Shown piece by piece: positions 25,573 through 34,800 of a stretch of DNA of 64,000 bases. Numbering within the stretch: position 1 is the stretch's first letter; every line of letters begins with the position of its first letter. A program made the translations under genes and the position numbers. Under the pieces are notes generated by a model that searched no databases, was not told where the DNA came from, and saw only the letters and a program-made list of their open reading frames with translations. The stretch is taken from assembly GCA_013360395.1 (NCBI GenBank), contig JABWBQ010000005.1, positions 1-64,000 on the forward strand. The letters run 5' to 3'. This DNA comes from Flavobacteriales bacterium (lineage in GTDB: Bacteria > Bacteroidota > Bacteroidia > Flavobacteriales_F > PHOS-HE28).

Positions 25573-25849
25573 GGCGGCACCTGCCGTGTGAAGCCCGGCC
25601 AGGCTGAGCAGGAATTGACCGCGGTCCACCCCACGAAGGTACTTCCACGGCTGCAGCATCGGGCCCTGTCGTCCATGGCCGTGTGCGACGATACGTCTGG
25701 CGCGCAGATCCCCGGTGGACCTTGACCGGCGCCGGTCGACCCTGCCGCCGGTCCCGGAGCTGTTGCCGCTCCACGCGAACGGAGATCCCGGGACCGACCT
25801 ATGACCAAGGCTTCCGCGGAACGACGCCAGGGCCCACGCCCGGCCTCCG

Positions 25850-25857
25850 TAGCTTTG
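25850..25857 (+). promoter_or_regulatory. -7 promoter element (TAGCTTTG)
   Basis: An exact TAnnTTTG match 45 nt upstream of the aldehyde-dehydrogenase-like ATG at 25903. The 330-bp divergent gap (25573-25902) has no other clear feature. Confidence 0.4.
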
Positions 25858-25902
25858 GAAGCGCGGTCCGGGTCCTACCGTCCGGGCTGCACCGATGCGA
25901 AC

Positions 25903-26862
25903 ATGAGCAAGACCTTGAGCAAGCCCACGGTGAAGGCCGACCTGAACGGCCACGGCGCCAACGGATCCGCGCGGAAAGCGGAACGCCTGCCCGTGATGAA
26001 GACCTACAAGATCTTCATCGGCGGCAAGTTCCCCCGCACCGAGAGCGGGCGCTACTACCAGCCGAAGGGTACCGACGGCAAACCGCTGGCCAACGTGTGC
26101 CGCGGCAGCCGCAAGGATGTGCGCGACAGCGTGGTGGCCGCACGTAGCGCGTTCGGTGGCTGGGCCGGACGCAGCGCCTTCAACCGGGGCCAGATCCTTT
26201 ACCGCATCGGCGAGATGCTGGAGGGCCGCAGTGCGCAGTTCGTGCATGAACTGGTGTTGCATGGCGCCACGCCGAAACTGGCGGAAGCCGAAGTGGCTGC
26301 GGCCATTGACCGCTGGATCCACTACGCCGGCTGGTGCGACAAGTACCAGGCGCTCTTCAGCAGCGTGAACCCGGTGAACACCTCGCACTTCAACTTCAGC
26401 GTGTACGAACCCACGGGTGTGGTGGGCATCATGGCCGGCGGAAGCAATGGCCTGCTGGAGTTGGTGAGCCTTATCGCGCCGGTGATCGCGGGCGGCAACA
26501 CCTGCGTGGTGGTGGCCAGCGAACAGCATCCGCTCCCGGCCGTCACCTTCACCGAAGTGCTCGCCACCAGCGACCTGCCCGGCGGCGTGGTGAACCTGCT
26601 CACCGGACAACGCAAGGAACTCCTCAAGCCGCTGGCCACGCACATGGACATCAATGCGGTGGTGGTCGCGGCGCCATCCTATGAAGAGCGTGGCATGCTC
26701 GATCAGGACGCGACGTGCAACCTGAAGCGCGTGGTGTATCCGAAGGTGAACGACTGGAGCAGCGATGAAGCGCAGAGCCCGTACTTCATCCTCGACACGC
26801 AGGAAGTGAAGACCACCTGGCACCCGATCGAACGCGGGCAGGGCGGGGGCGGGGGGTATTGA
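25903..26862 (+). CDS. aldehyde-dehydrogenase-like protein lacking catalytic centre
   Basis: About 319 aa from the ATG at 25903 (MSKTLSKPTVKADLNGHGAN…). It has an N-terminal aldehyde dehydrogenase domain (YKIFIGGKFPRTESGRYYQP, VAARSAFGGWAGRSAFNRGQ, PTGVVGIMAGGSNGLLELV, VIAGGNTCVVVASEQHPLPA) but neither the ELGG glutamate block nor the catalytic-cysteine loop. It ends DTQEVKTTWHPIERG, far short of the usual length. Such proteins accompany true aldehyde dehydrogenases in some bacteria, perhaps as a structural partner; whether it is active is doubtful. It ends 4 bp before the next gene. Confidence 0.75.
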   Translation: MSKTLSKPTVKADLNGHGANGSARKAERLPVMKTYKIFIGGKFPRTESGRYYQPKGTDGKPLANVCRGSRKDVRDSVVAARSAFGGWAGRSAFNRGQILYRIGEMLEGRSAQFVHELVLHGATPKLAEAEVAAAIDRWIHYAGWCDKYQALFSSVNPVNTSHFNFSVYEPTGVVGIMAGGSNGLLELVSLIAPVIAGGNTCVVVASEQHPLPAVTFTEVLATSDLPGGVVNLLTGQRKELLKPLATHMDINAVVVAAPSYEERGMLDQDATCNLKRVVYPKVNDWSSDEAQSPYFILDTQEVKTTWHPIERGQGGGGGY

Positions 26863-26866
26863 GGCC

Positions 26867-27394
26867 ATGCGATCGATAGCGCGGCTGTTCCTGTTCGTAT
26901 TTGTTGGCCTGCTTCTGGTTTGGCTGTTCCGCGGAACGCTTTACCGGTCCATCGTTACCTACAAGGTTGTCGGTGTGCGGGCAGCTATTGCGACACTTGA
27001 TACGGCGTTCGGTACAACCATGAGCCGTGATGAAGCCATTAGCGAGGCCTTGGATGCCACAACAACAAGACTGTACTTCTCGATGGGTCACGTGTCCAAC
27101 GATCCTGCAGAGCTCATGAAAGGCGGTCCGGCCAATTGCATCGGCTATTCCGCGCTATGTGCATCGTTGATGGCCGCACAGCTAGAGCGAAGCGGCATGG
27201 ACGATCGATACACCGTGGAGCACGTGATCGGCAAACTCTACATCGGTCGTTGGAGCTTGCATACCATGTTCCACGGCCCCTTCTGGAAGGATCATGATAT
27301 CGTACGGATCACGGACCGAAGGAACGGACAGCGTGTATATGTGGATCCCGCTTTATTTGATGTGGTGGGCATTGGGCGGGTGACCGGCCCTTGA
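26867..27394 (+). CDS. membrane-anchored transglutaminase-like protein
   Basis: A 175-aa protein with one N-terminal membrane helix (MRSIARLFLFVFVGLLLVWL). The remainder carries a possible cysteine-protease/transglutaminase triad layout: NCIGYSALCASL (Cys), a His in HTMFHGPFWKD or HVIGKLYIG, and YVDPALFD (Asp). Family membership is tentative. The gene has lower G+C than its neighbours. It begins 4 bp after the aldehyde-dehydrogenase-like gene and may be in the same transcript. Confidence 0.6.
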   Translation: MRSIARLFLFVFVGLLLVWLFRGTLYRSIVTYKVVGVRAAIATLDTAFGTTMSRDEAISEALDATTTRLYFSMGHVSNDPAELMKGGPANCIGYSALCASLMAAQLERSGMDDRYTVEHVIGKLYIGRWSLHTMFHGPFWKDHDIVRITDRRNGQRVYVDPALFDVVGIGRVTGP

Positions 27395-27480
27395 GAAGGA
27401 GATGCAAAGTTGCGCGCTGAGCATTCGCCATCGGAACATTGACCGGAGGTTGGCTGTTGTGTGCCGGAGCACATGGACGC

Positions 27481-28152
27481 TCAGGATATCGTCGTCGACT
27501 TCTCCATGGTGGCCACGAACCATGTGCCTCCGCGGAACCAGTGCAGTTGATGCGACCGACCGGCGCGTACTACTTCATTTGAAGGATCCATGTCCGGATC
27601 GCCCAGCACGGTGCGTTCCAGCAGCCAACGGATCACGGGCATGGTGCGCCGGGTCAGCCAGTTGAGTCGTGGCGGCAAGCGACCGTCCAGCACCACGCAT
27701 CGGCCGCCGGGTCGCAGCAGCGACCACGCCTGTTGCAACGCGGCCTGCGGGTCGCCGAAACTGTTCAAGGAGAACTCGAACCAGATGCGGTCGTAGCCGG
27801 AGGGGGCCAGGTGTTCCAATAAGTTTTCACACCGTACGTCAACAAGCGCAAGGCCATGTCGCGCGCAGAGGCTTCGCGCCTTCGCTACCATCACCGGTGA
27901 AAGGTCCACCGCCACTACGCGGCCGCTATCGCCCACCAGGGCCGCAAGTCGTGGAAGGCTTCGGCCAAGCCCGCAACCGACCATGAGCACACGCTGGCCC
28001 GGCTGCACCATGAGTTGGGTCATGGCTTCGCGCCGTGCGGTGGTGGGAACGAGGAAGAGTTTCTCCAACCACGGGTAGCACCAGGCCACACGGTCGTAGC
28101 GGGCAGCCACCCAGCGCGGGTCCGTTCGGGGGTTCGGGCGGGTGCGGTTCAT
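27481..28152 (-). CDS. class I SAM-dependent methyltransferase
   Basis: A 223-aa protein with SAM motif I VLMVGCGLGRSLPRLAAL, DLSPVMVAKARSL, IWFEFSLNSFGDPQAALQQA and LLRPGGRCVVLDGR. The N-terminus (VAARYDRVAWCYPWLEKLFL) resembles the ubiquinone/menaquinone and phospholipid methyltransferase groups, but the substrate cannot be named. It is divergent from the CsaA-like gene. Confidence 0.8.
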   Translation of the reverse strand: MNRTRPNPRTDPRWVAARYDRVAWCYPWLEKLFLVPTTARREAMTQLMVQPGQRVLMVGCGLGRSLPRLAALVGDSGRVVAVDLSPVMVAKARSLCARHGLALVDVRCENLLEHLAPSGYDRIWFEFSLNSFGDPQAALQQAWSLLRPGGRCVVLDGRLPPRLNWLTRRTMPVIRWLLERTVLGDPDMDPSNEVVRAGRSHQLHWFRGGTWFVATMEKSTTIS

Positions 28153-28307
28153 GGCGGGCGGTGCAAAGGTCCGTCCGGACCGCCCTGCGTGGTCCGGTGT
28201 TGTCGGGGTGGCACCGCCCCGTGGTCCCGTCCGGCGTACCGCCGCGGCAAGTCACCCGATCGCCAGCATCTTTGCCGGACACGGCACCATCGCTTGGTGA
28301 AGCGGCG

Positions 28308-28664
28308 ATGGCCGACCACCTGATGCCCATGGATCCGATCACCTGGCACGACTTCGAGAAGGTCCAGCTCTGTGTGGGCACCGTGGTTGCTGCGGAGGAC
28401 CTGCCCAACGCCCGCAGGCCGGCCTATGTGCTCACCATCGATTTCGGTCCGCACGGGGTGAAGCGGAGCAGTGCACAGATCACGAAGCACTACGGCAGGG
28501 AGGAGCTGGTGGGCCGTCAGGTGGTGGCGGTCCTCAACTTCCCGCCCAAGCAGATCGGCACGGTGATGAGCGAATGCCTGGTCACGGGTTTCCCGGATGC
28601 GAACGGCGACATCGTGCTCACGGCGGTGGAGCGGCCGCTGCCGGACGGGGCCCGGCTGGTGTGA
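28308..28664 (+). CDS. csaA: CsaA-like tRNA-binding domain protein
   Basis: About 118 aa; either 28308 or 28323 (MPMDPITWHDFEKVQL) can be the start, the second fitting the short family N-terminus. The whole is an EMAP/tRNA-binding OB fold: FEKVQLCVGTVVAAEDLPNA, PAYVLTIDFGPHGVKRSSAQ, GRQVVAVLNFPPKQIGTVMS. CsaA-type proteins bind RNA or act as export chaperones. Length and motifs fit CsaA well. The next gene starts 46 bp on. Confidence 0.85.
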   Translation: MADHLMPMDPITWHDFEKVQLCVGTVVAAEDLPNARRPAYVLTIDFGPHGVKRSSAQITKHYGREELVGRQVVAVLNFPPKQIGTVMSECLVTGFPDANGDIVLTAVERPLPDGARLV

Positions 28665-28710
28665 CCGAGGGGGAGTACCAACGCGGGTGCGGATCGCCGT
28701 TCTTCGCGGC

Positions 28711-29160
28711 ATGGAACTGGGGCCGATGTGGGAGGCGCTCGGGTTGCCGGGGCTGTTCCTGGCCTCGTTCGTGGCCGCCACGGTGTTGCCCTTCAGCTCG
28801 GAGGCGGTGCTCGCGGCCATGGCCCGGGGGCCGTGGGATACGGGAGCGTTGTGGGCGGCGGCCAGCCTGGGCAACTGGCTCGGGGGTATGAGCAGCTACG
28901 GCTTGGGCCGGCTGGGCGACCTGCCACGGCTGGCGCGGTGGACCGGTGCGGACCCCGGCAAGGCGCTGGCCTGGCGGGAACGGGTGCGCCCCAGAGGCGT
29001 GTGGATGGCGCTGCTGTGCTGGCTTCCGGTGGTCGGCGACCCGATCGCCATCGCCCTGGGCCTGTTGCGGTCGGATCCGTGGGCGACGGCCCTGCTCATG
29101 TTCGTGGGGAAGGCTGCACGCTACGGAGTGCTGCTGGTGGTGATGCGGGCGCTGGTCTGA
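28711..29160 (+). CDS. YqaA-like membrane protein (SNARE-associated/DedA-type)
   Basis: About 149 aa with several membrane helices: LPGLFLASFVAATVLPFSSE, GALWAAASLGNWLGG, ALLCWLPVVGDPIAIALG and a last helix ending VMRALV. FSSEAVLAA, GNWLGGMSSYGLGR and PVVGDP fit the YqaA/SNARE-associated group, integral inner-membrane proteins without a firm function. An alternative GTG start lies at 28687. Its last 40 bp overlap the end of the convergent LOG-family gene. Confidence 0.75.
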   Translation: MELGPMWEALGLPGLFLASFVAATVLPFSSEAVLAAMARGPWDTGALWAAASLGNWLGGMSSYGLGRLGDLPRLARWTGADPGKALAWRERVRPRGVWMALLCWLPVVGDPIAIALGLLRSDPWATALLMFVGKAARYGVLLVVMRALV

Positions 29161-29912
29161 GCGGAACGTTGGCCGTTGGCGCGCTGCTCCAGGAACCACC
29201 ACTTCGGGGTGTCCTTGCGTTTCCGCGCGGCCTGCCACATGGCCACCAGCCTGTCCTGCAGCAGGTGGGTGGCCTCCTCCACGTTGTCCGCCACGAACAC
29301 GAACTCGAGCTCACGGCGGCCGATGGTGCCTTCGGCCACCATGCGTTCGAGCTGCCGGAGCATCGGCCCCCAATAGTCCTTGCCGTAGAGGAGGATGGGG
29401 AAGTCCTTCACCTTGCCGGTCTGGATCAGGGTGATGGTCTCGAAGAGCTCGTCGAGGGTGCCGGCACCGCCGGGCATCACCACGAAGCAGATGCTGTACT
29501 TCACCAGCAGCACCTTGCGCACGAAGAAACGCTCGAAGGTGAGGCTGACGTCCAGGTAGGGGTTGGCGGCCTGTTCATGGGGGAGCACGATGTTGCAGCC
29601 CACGCTGCGGGCGCCCACGTCCCGTGCGCCGCGGTTGGCGGCCTCCATGATGCCGGGGCCGCCTCCGGTCATGATCGTGAAGCCCACCCGCCCGATGCGC
29701 CGTGCCAGTTCCCGCGCGTCGTTGTAGTAGGGGTGGTCCTCCTTGAAGCGTGCGCTGCCGAAGAAGGTGACACAGGGGCCGACGAAGTGCAGTTTGCGGA
29801 AGCCGCGCACGAACTCGCGGGCGATGCTGACCACGGTGCGGAACTCCTGCCAGCGGTTGCGCGGGCCCTCGAGGAAGCTCAGGTCGATGGGACGCGCGGG
29901 GTGTCTGGGCAT
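29121..29912 (-). CDS. LOG family protein (cytokinin-riboside 5'-monophosphate phosphoribohydrolase-like)
   Basis: A 263-aa protein with the LOG/lysine-decarboxylase-like signature: FFGSARFKEDHPYYNDAREL, FTIMTGGGPGIMEAANRGA, GCNIVLPHEQ and VVMPGGAGTLDELFETITL (PGGxGTxxE motif). The family hydrolyses nucleotide monophosphates to a free base and ribose phosphate. The length is greater than short LOG proteins because of an N-terminal extension. Its 3' end overlaps the convergent YqaA-like gene by 40 bp. Confidence 0.85.
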   Translation of the reverse strand: MPRHPARPIDLSFLEGPRNRWQEFRTVVSIAREFVRGFRKLHFVGPCVTFFGSARFKEDHPYYNDARELARRIGRVGFTIMTGGGPGIMEAANRGARDVGARSVGCNIVLPHEQAANPYLDVSLTFERFFVRKVLLVKYSICFVVMPGGAGTLDELFETITLIQTGKVKDFPILLYGKDYWGPMLRQLERMVAEGTIGRRELEFVFVADNVEEATHLLQDRLVAMWQAARKRKDTPKWWFLEQRANGQRSAQTSARITTSSTP

Positions 29913-30037
29913 GGGCGGATCGATGGGCCAAGGTATCCCGCGAAGGGGATGCCGGGATCAAGGGGCAAATGATAAATAGTTGTTAAGGCCCGCGGTGTGC
30001 GGCACGGGCCGTTCTATGTTCGCCGCCGTTTTTGGCG

Positions 30038-30355
30038 ATGCCCACCGGAACGCCCCCTTGGTTGAAGCGCTTGATGCTGGCCAGCATGCTGATGCTGGGC
30101 GTGCAGCTGTGCCTTCCGCTCACCATGCAGGCATCCGCCCTGGCGGACCGGTCGGTGGACGTGATCGGCCTGGGGGTGAAGGACCCGACCGACAAGTCCG
30201 GCCCGGATGTGCAACTGGACCTCCCGGCCGGTCCGCTGGTGGCGCTGCGCCCCCCTGTGCGGGTCGTGGCGCCCGGCGGTGGACGCCCTTGCGACCGCGA
30301 TGCGGCCGTGCCCCCGCTGCCTCTCGTGAGCGGGTACCATCCTTCGGCGCCCTGA
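30038..30355 (+). CDS. small hypothetical secreted protein
   Basis: About 105 aa from the ATG at 30038 (an in-frame TTG at 30032 is less likely). A hydrophobic N-terminal helix (LMLASMLMLGVQLCLPLTM) followed by QASALADR suggests a signal peptide. The mature part is short and Pro/Gly-rich (DLPAGPLVALRPPVRVVAPG). No domain or function was recognised. It sits before the efflux operon on the same strand, but a 163-bp gap without a clear gene separates them. Confidence 0.4.
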   Translation: MPTGTPPWLKRLMLASMLMLGVQLCLPLTMQASALADRSVDVIGLGVKDPTDKSGPDVQLDLPAGPLVALRPPVRVVAPGGGRPCDRDAAVPPLPLVSGYHPSAP

Positions 30356-30518
30356 TCCCTTCCTGGTCCCGGCCTTGAGGCCGGATGCCGTGGCCTGCGC
30401 CTGCGCACGCGCCACGGGTGCACGCGATGCGGCCTGACACGGCCCGCCGTGCGATGCACAACAGGTCCGCGCACTGGTCATGGTGCGTCCCACTTCCCGA
30501 TCCCGATCATTTCATCCC

Positions 30519-31691
30519 ATGTCCCGTTCCATTGGTCTTCAAGGTCCTTGCGCCGGCGATCCGCCGGGCGCTGTTCCACGCCGCGTTCCATCGCGCCACG
30601 CCATCCTCCACGCCGTGCCGCTTGTCGTGCTGACCGCCGTGATGGCGGGCTGCGGGGCGCACCCGGCCGGGGAGGCGCACGAGGGCCATGCGCTGGGCCG
30701 TTACCCCGCCACCACGGCGTATGTCACCGATACGGTGGTGCAGCACGAGTACGTCAGCCAGATCCATTCGGTGCAGCACATCGAGGTGCGCGCGTTGGAG
30801 AAGGGCTATCTGCAGGACGTGCTCGTGGACGAGGGCCAGCTGGTGCGGGAGGGGCAGCTCATGTTCCGGATCCGCCCGGTGCTTTATCAGGCGGAGGTGA
30901 AGCGGGCGGAGGCCGAGGCGGAGTACGCCGGCATCGAATACCGCAACACCAAGGCGCTGGCCGACAGCAACGTGGTGTCGCCCAACGAGCTGGCGCTGGC
31001 CGAAGCCCGGTATGACAAGGCCAAGGCCGAGCTCGCCGAGGCGCAAGCGCATCTGGGTTTCACCGAGATCACCGCCCCCTTCAGCGGCATCGTGGGCCGT
31101 TTCCACGTGCGGAAGGGCAGCCTCCTCGACGAGGGGGAGCTCCTCACCGAGCTGTCGGACAACAGCTCCATGTGGGTGTACTTCAACGTGCCCGAGGCTG
31201 AATACCTGGCCTACCGGAAGAACGCCGTGGCCGGGCATGGCACCAAGGTCCGTCTGCGCATGGCGAACGGGGATGAGTTCGGCCATGAAGGCGAGATCAC
31301 GGCCATCGAAAGCGACTTCAACAACGCCACGGGCAACATCGCCTTCCGGGCCACCTTCCCCAATCCGGAGGGGTTGCTGCGCCATGGGGAGACGGGCAAC
31401 ATCCTCATGGGCCGGCGGCTCGAGGACGTCCTGCTGGTGCCGCAGAAGGCCACCTTCGAGGTGCTCGACCATCGCTATGTGTTCAAGGTGGGCGACGACG
31501 GCGCGGTGCACACCGCGCGGATCGAGATCGGCCCCGAGCTGCAGCATCTGTTCGTGGTGGAGAAGGGGCTCGGCAAGGACGACCGCTTCCTGCTCGAGGG
31601 GTTGCGCAAGGTGAAGGACAACGACAAGGTGGAGTTCGCGTACCTGCCGCCCGATTCGGTGGTGAAGCACCTGGACCTGTACGCTGAGTGA
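30519..31691 (+). CDS. RND efflux periplasmic adaptor (membrane fusion) lipoprotein
   Basis: About 390 aa from the ATG at 30519 (MSRSIGLQG…). The lipobox VMAGCGAHP gives a lipid anchor. Barrel and hairpin follow the HlyD order: lipoyl half VDEGQLVREGQLMFRI, a coiled-coil hairpin (AEAEYAGIEYRNTKAL … AEAQAHL), second lipoyl half FTEITAPFSGIVGRF, then beta-barrel and membrane-proximal domain (LLVPQKATFEVLDHRYVFKV). It bridges the pump (31813) and the outer-membrane channel (35052) of a tripartite drug or solvent exporter. A 122-bp gap to the pump gene holds an inverted repeat. Confidence 0.9.
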   Translation: MSRSIGLQGPCAGDPPGAVPRRVPSRHAILHAVPLVVLTAVMAGCGAHPAGEAHEGHALGRYPATTAYVTDTVVQHEYVSQIHSVQHIEVRALEKGYLQDVLVDEGQLVREGQLMFRIRPVLYQAEVKRAEAEAEYAGIEYRNTKALADSNVVSPNELALAEARYDKAKAELAEAQAHLGFTEITAPFSGIVGRFHVRKGSLLDEGELLTELSDNSSMWVYFNVPEAEYLAYRKNAVAGHGTKVRLRMANGDEFGHEGEITAIESDFNNATGNIAFRATFPNPEGLLRHGETGNILMGRRLEDVLLVPQKATFEVLDHRYVFKVGDDGAVHTARIEIGPELQHLFVVEKGLGKDDRFLLEGLRKVKDNDKVEFAYLPPDSVVKHLDLYAE

Positions 31692-31703
31692 ATCCACGAA
31701 TGC

Positions 31704-31790
31704 TTCACCACAGAGGCACAGAGAACACGGATAAGCCCATGGGCGTGGACTTGAACTCTTCCTCCGTGCCCACTGTGCCTCTGTGGTGAA
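31704..31790. repeat. inverted repeat (18-bp arms) between adaptor and pump genes
   Basis: TTCACCACAGAGGCACAG (31704-31721) and its perfect reverse complement CTGTGCCTCTGTGGTGAA (31773-31790), with further imperfect pairing inward (ACACGG / CCGTGCCCA). It is a mobile-repeat-like palindrome resembling intergenic REP elements seen in many environmental bacteria. Within an operon it could form an mRNA hairpin that adjusts adaptor-to-pump expression. Confidence 0.8.
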
Positions 31791-31812
31791 CTGATCCCAA
31801 GCTCCCCGATCC

Positions 31813-34800
31813 ATGTTCAGGAACTTCATCCAGCGGCCCGTACTGGCCATCGTCATCTCGGTGCTCATCCTGTTCGTCGGCGGGCTGGCCATGGAACAGC
31901 TGCCCACGGCGCAGTTCCCCGAGATCGCGCCCACCACGGTGAACATCTTCATCGCCTACCCCGGGGCCAGCGCGGACGTGCTCACCAAAAGCACCATCAT
32001 CCAGCTGGAGACGGCGATCAACGGTGTGCAGGGCATGCGCTACATCGCCAGTGATGCCACCAGCGCGGGCGAGGGCACCATCCGCGTGATCTTCGAGCCG
32101 GGCACCGACCCCAACGAGGCCGTGGTGCGCGTGAAGACGCGTGTGGACCAGGTGATGCCCAACCTGCCGGTGCTGGTGCAGCGCGAGGGGGTGGTCATCA
32201 CGCCGGTGCAGCCCAGCATGCTCATGTACGTGAACCTCTATGGCGACGGGGCCGACGCGGACGAGCTCTTCCTGTACAACTACGCCTACACGCAGCTGAT
32301 CCCGGAGATCCAGCGCATACCGGGTGTGGCGCAGGCGCAGATCCTGGGCAGCCGCAAGTACGCCATGCGGGTGTGGCTGAAGCCCGACCGCATGCGGGCG
32401 TACAACATCAGCGCCGAGGAGGTGATGAAGGCCATGGAGGAGCAGAGCCTGATCGCCCGGCCGGGGCGGCTGGGTCAGAGCTCGGGGATCGACGCGCAGG
32501 CGCTGGAGTACGTGCTCATCTACCAGGGGCAGTTCAACGAGCCCGAGCAGTACCGCAACATCATCATCCGGGCGAACGAGGAGGGCGAGGCCATCAAGCT
32601 GCGCGACATCGCGGAGGTGGAGCTGGGCAGCGAGTTCTTCGACATCTATTCCAACCTGGACGGCAGGCCCTCCGCCTCGATCGTGCTGAAGCAGACCCTG
32701 GGCAGCAACGCCACCGAGGTGATCGCCCGGGTGAAGGAGACGCTGAAGGAACAGTCCGCCCTGATGCCGCCGGGCATCGACTACAAGGTGAGCTACGATG
32801 TGAGCACCTTCCTGGACGCCTCCATCGAGCAGGTGCTGCACACGCTGCGCGATGCGTTCCTCCTGGTGGCCCTGGTGGTCTTCCTGTTCCTGGGCGACTG
32901 GCGCAGCACGCTCATCCCCATCATCGCCGTGCCGGTGTCGTTGATCGGGGCCTTCTTCGTGATGCAGCTCTTCGGGCTGTCGATCAACCTGATCACGCTC
33001 TTCGCCCTCGTGCTCGCCATCGGCATCGTGGTGGACAACGCCATCGTGGTGGTGGAGGCCGTGCACGCGCGCATGGAGCAGAAGCACCTGTCGCCCTATG
33101 CCGCGGTGAAGGAGGTGATGAACGAGATCGGCGGCGCCATCATCGCCATCACGCTGGTGATGGTCTCGGTCTTCATCCCGATCTCGTTCATGACCGGTCC
33201 GGTGGGCGTGTTCTACCGCCAGTTCTCCATCACCATGGCGGGCTCCATCGTCATCTCGGCGGTGGTGGCGCTCACGCTCACGCCGGTGTTGTGCGCGATG
33301 CTGCTGAAGCCCCACGCGGCGGGCCGTCCCCGTCGTTCGGTGATCGACCGCTTCATCGCCTGGTTCAACGCGGCGTTCGAACGGCTGACCGGACGTTACG
33401 TGGCCGTGCTCAACAGGATCGTCATGCGGCGCGTGCTCACCTTCGGGGCGCTGGCCGGCTTCTGTGCGGCGATCTGGCTCACCAACGAGGTGCTGCCGGC
33501 GGGTTTCATCCCCAGCGAGGACCAGGGCACCATCTACGCCATCGTGCAGACGCCGCCGGGGTCCACGCTGGAGACCACCAACGAGGTGGCGCGCGACCTG
33601 CAGAAGATCTGCGAGGAGATCCCGGAGGTGGCCTCCGTATCGTCGCTCGCCGGCTACGAGATCATGACCGAGGGGCGGGGTTCCAACGCGGGCACCTGCC
33701 TGATCGACCTCAAGCCCTGGGACGAAAGGAGCAAGAGCGTGCATGAGGTGATGGAGGAGCTTGAGGAACGCACCCGGGACCTGGGGGCGGTGATCGAGTT
33801 CTTCGAGCCGCCGGCGGTGCCCGGCTTCGGCTCATCCGCGGGCTTCTCGCTGCGCATGCTGGACAAGACCAACGGCACGGACTACCATGAGTTCGAGCGC
33901 ATCAACAACGAGTTCATGGCCGCGCTCGCCAAGCGCAAGGAGCTCACCGGCCTCTTCACCTTCTACGCGGCCAACTTCCCGCAGTACGAAATGATCATCG
34001 ACAACGACCTGGCCATGCAGAAGGGCGTGAGCATCGGCAAGGCGGTGGAGAACCTGAACATCCTGATCGGGAGCACCTACGAACAGGGCTTCATCCGCTT
34101 CGGGCGCTTCTTCAAGGTGTACACGCAAGCCGCACCCGAGTACCGCCGCTATCCGTCCGACCTCACCGGCCTGTTCGTCAAGAACGAGGCGGGGGAGATG
34201 GTGCCGTACTCCGCGTTCATGCGCTTCGAGAAGCGTCTGGGCCCCAACGAGATCACGCGGTACAACATGTACAACTCGGCCACCATCCGCGGCCTGCCCG
34301 TGGAGGGCTACACCAGCGGCGACGCCATCCGCGCGATCCAGGAAGTGGCCCGCGAGACGCTGCCGCGCGGCTACGACATCGCCTGGGAGGGCCTTTCCTA
34401 CGACGAGGCCCGGCGCGGCAACGAGGCCGTCTGGATCTTCATCGTGGTGCTCGTCTTCGTGTACCTGGTGCTGGCGGCCCAGTACGAGAGCTTCGTCCTT
34501 CCGCTGGTGGTGATCCTCTCCCTGCCCGTCGGCGTGCTGGGCTCGTTCCTGCTGTTGAAGGCCATGGGGCTGGCGAACGACGTGTACGCGCAGATCGGCA
34601 TCATCATGCTCATCGGTCTGCTGGGCAAGAACGCGGTGCTCATCGTGGAGTTCGCGGTGCAGCGGCAGCGTGCGGGGGTTTCCGTGCTCGAGGCCACCAT
34701 CGAGGGCTCCCGGGCGCGGTTCCGGCCCATCCTGATGACCTCCTTCGCCTTCGTGGCCGGCCTGGTGCCCCTGGTGGTGGCCACCGGTGCCGGGGCCATC

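Noticed and set aside
25573-26868. Extension of the dioxygenase frame by 432 codons upstream
   Set aside because: The extension is the reverse of the aldehyde-dehydrogenase-like gene; the dioxygenase itself is complete from 25572.
31705-33744. A 679-codon minus-strand frame under the first RND pump
   Set aside because: It is an arginine/histidine-rich mirror of the plus-strand pump gene, without recognisable domains; GC-rich DNA keeps such frames open by chance.
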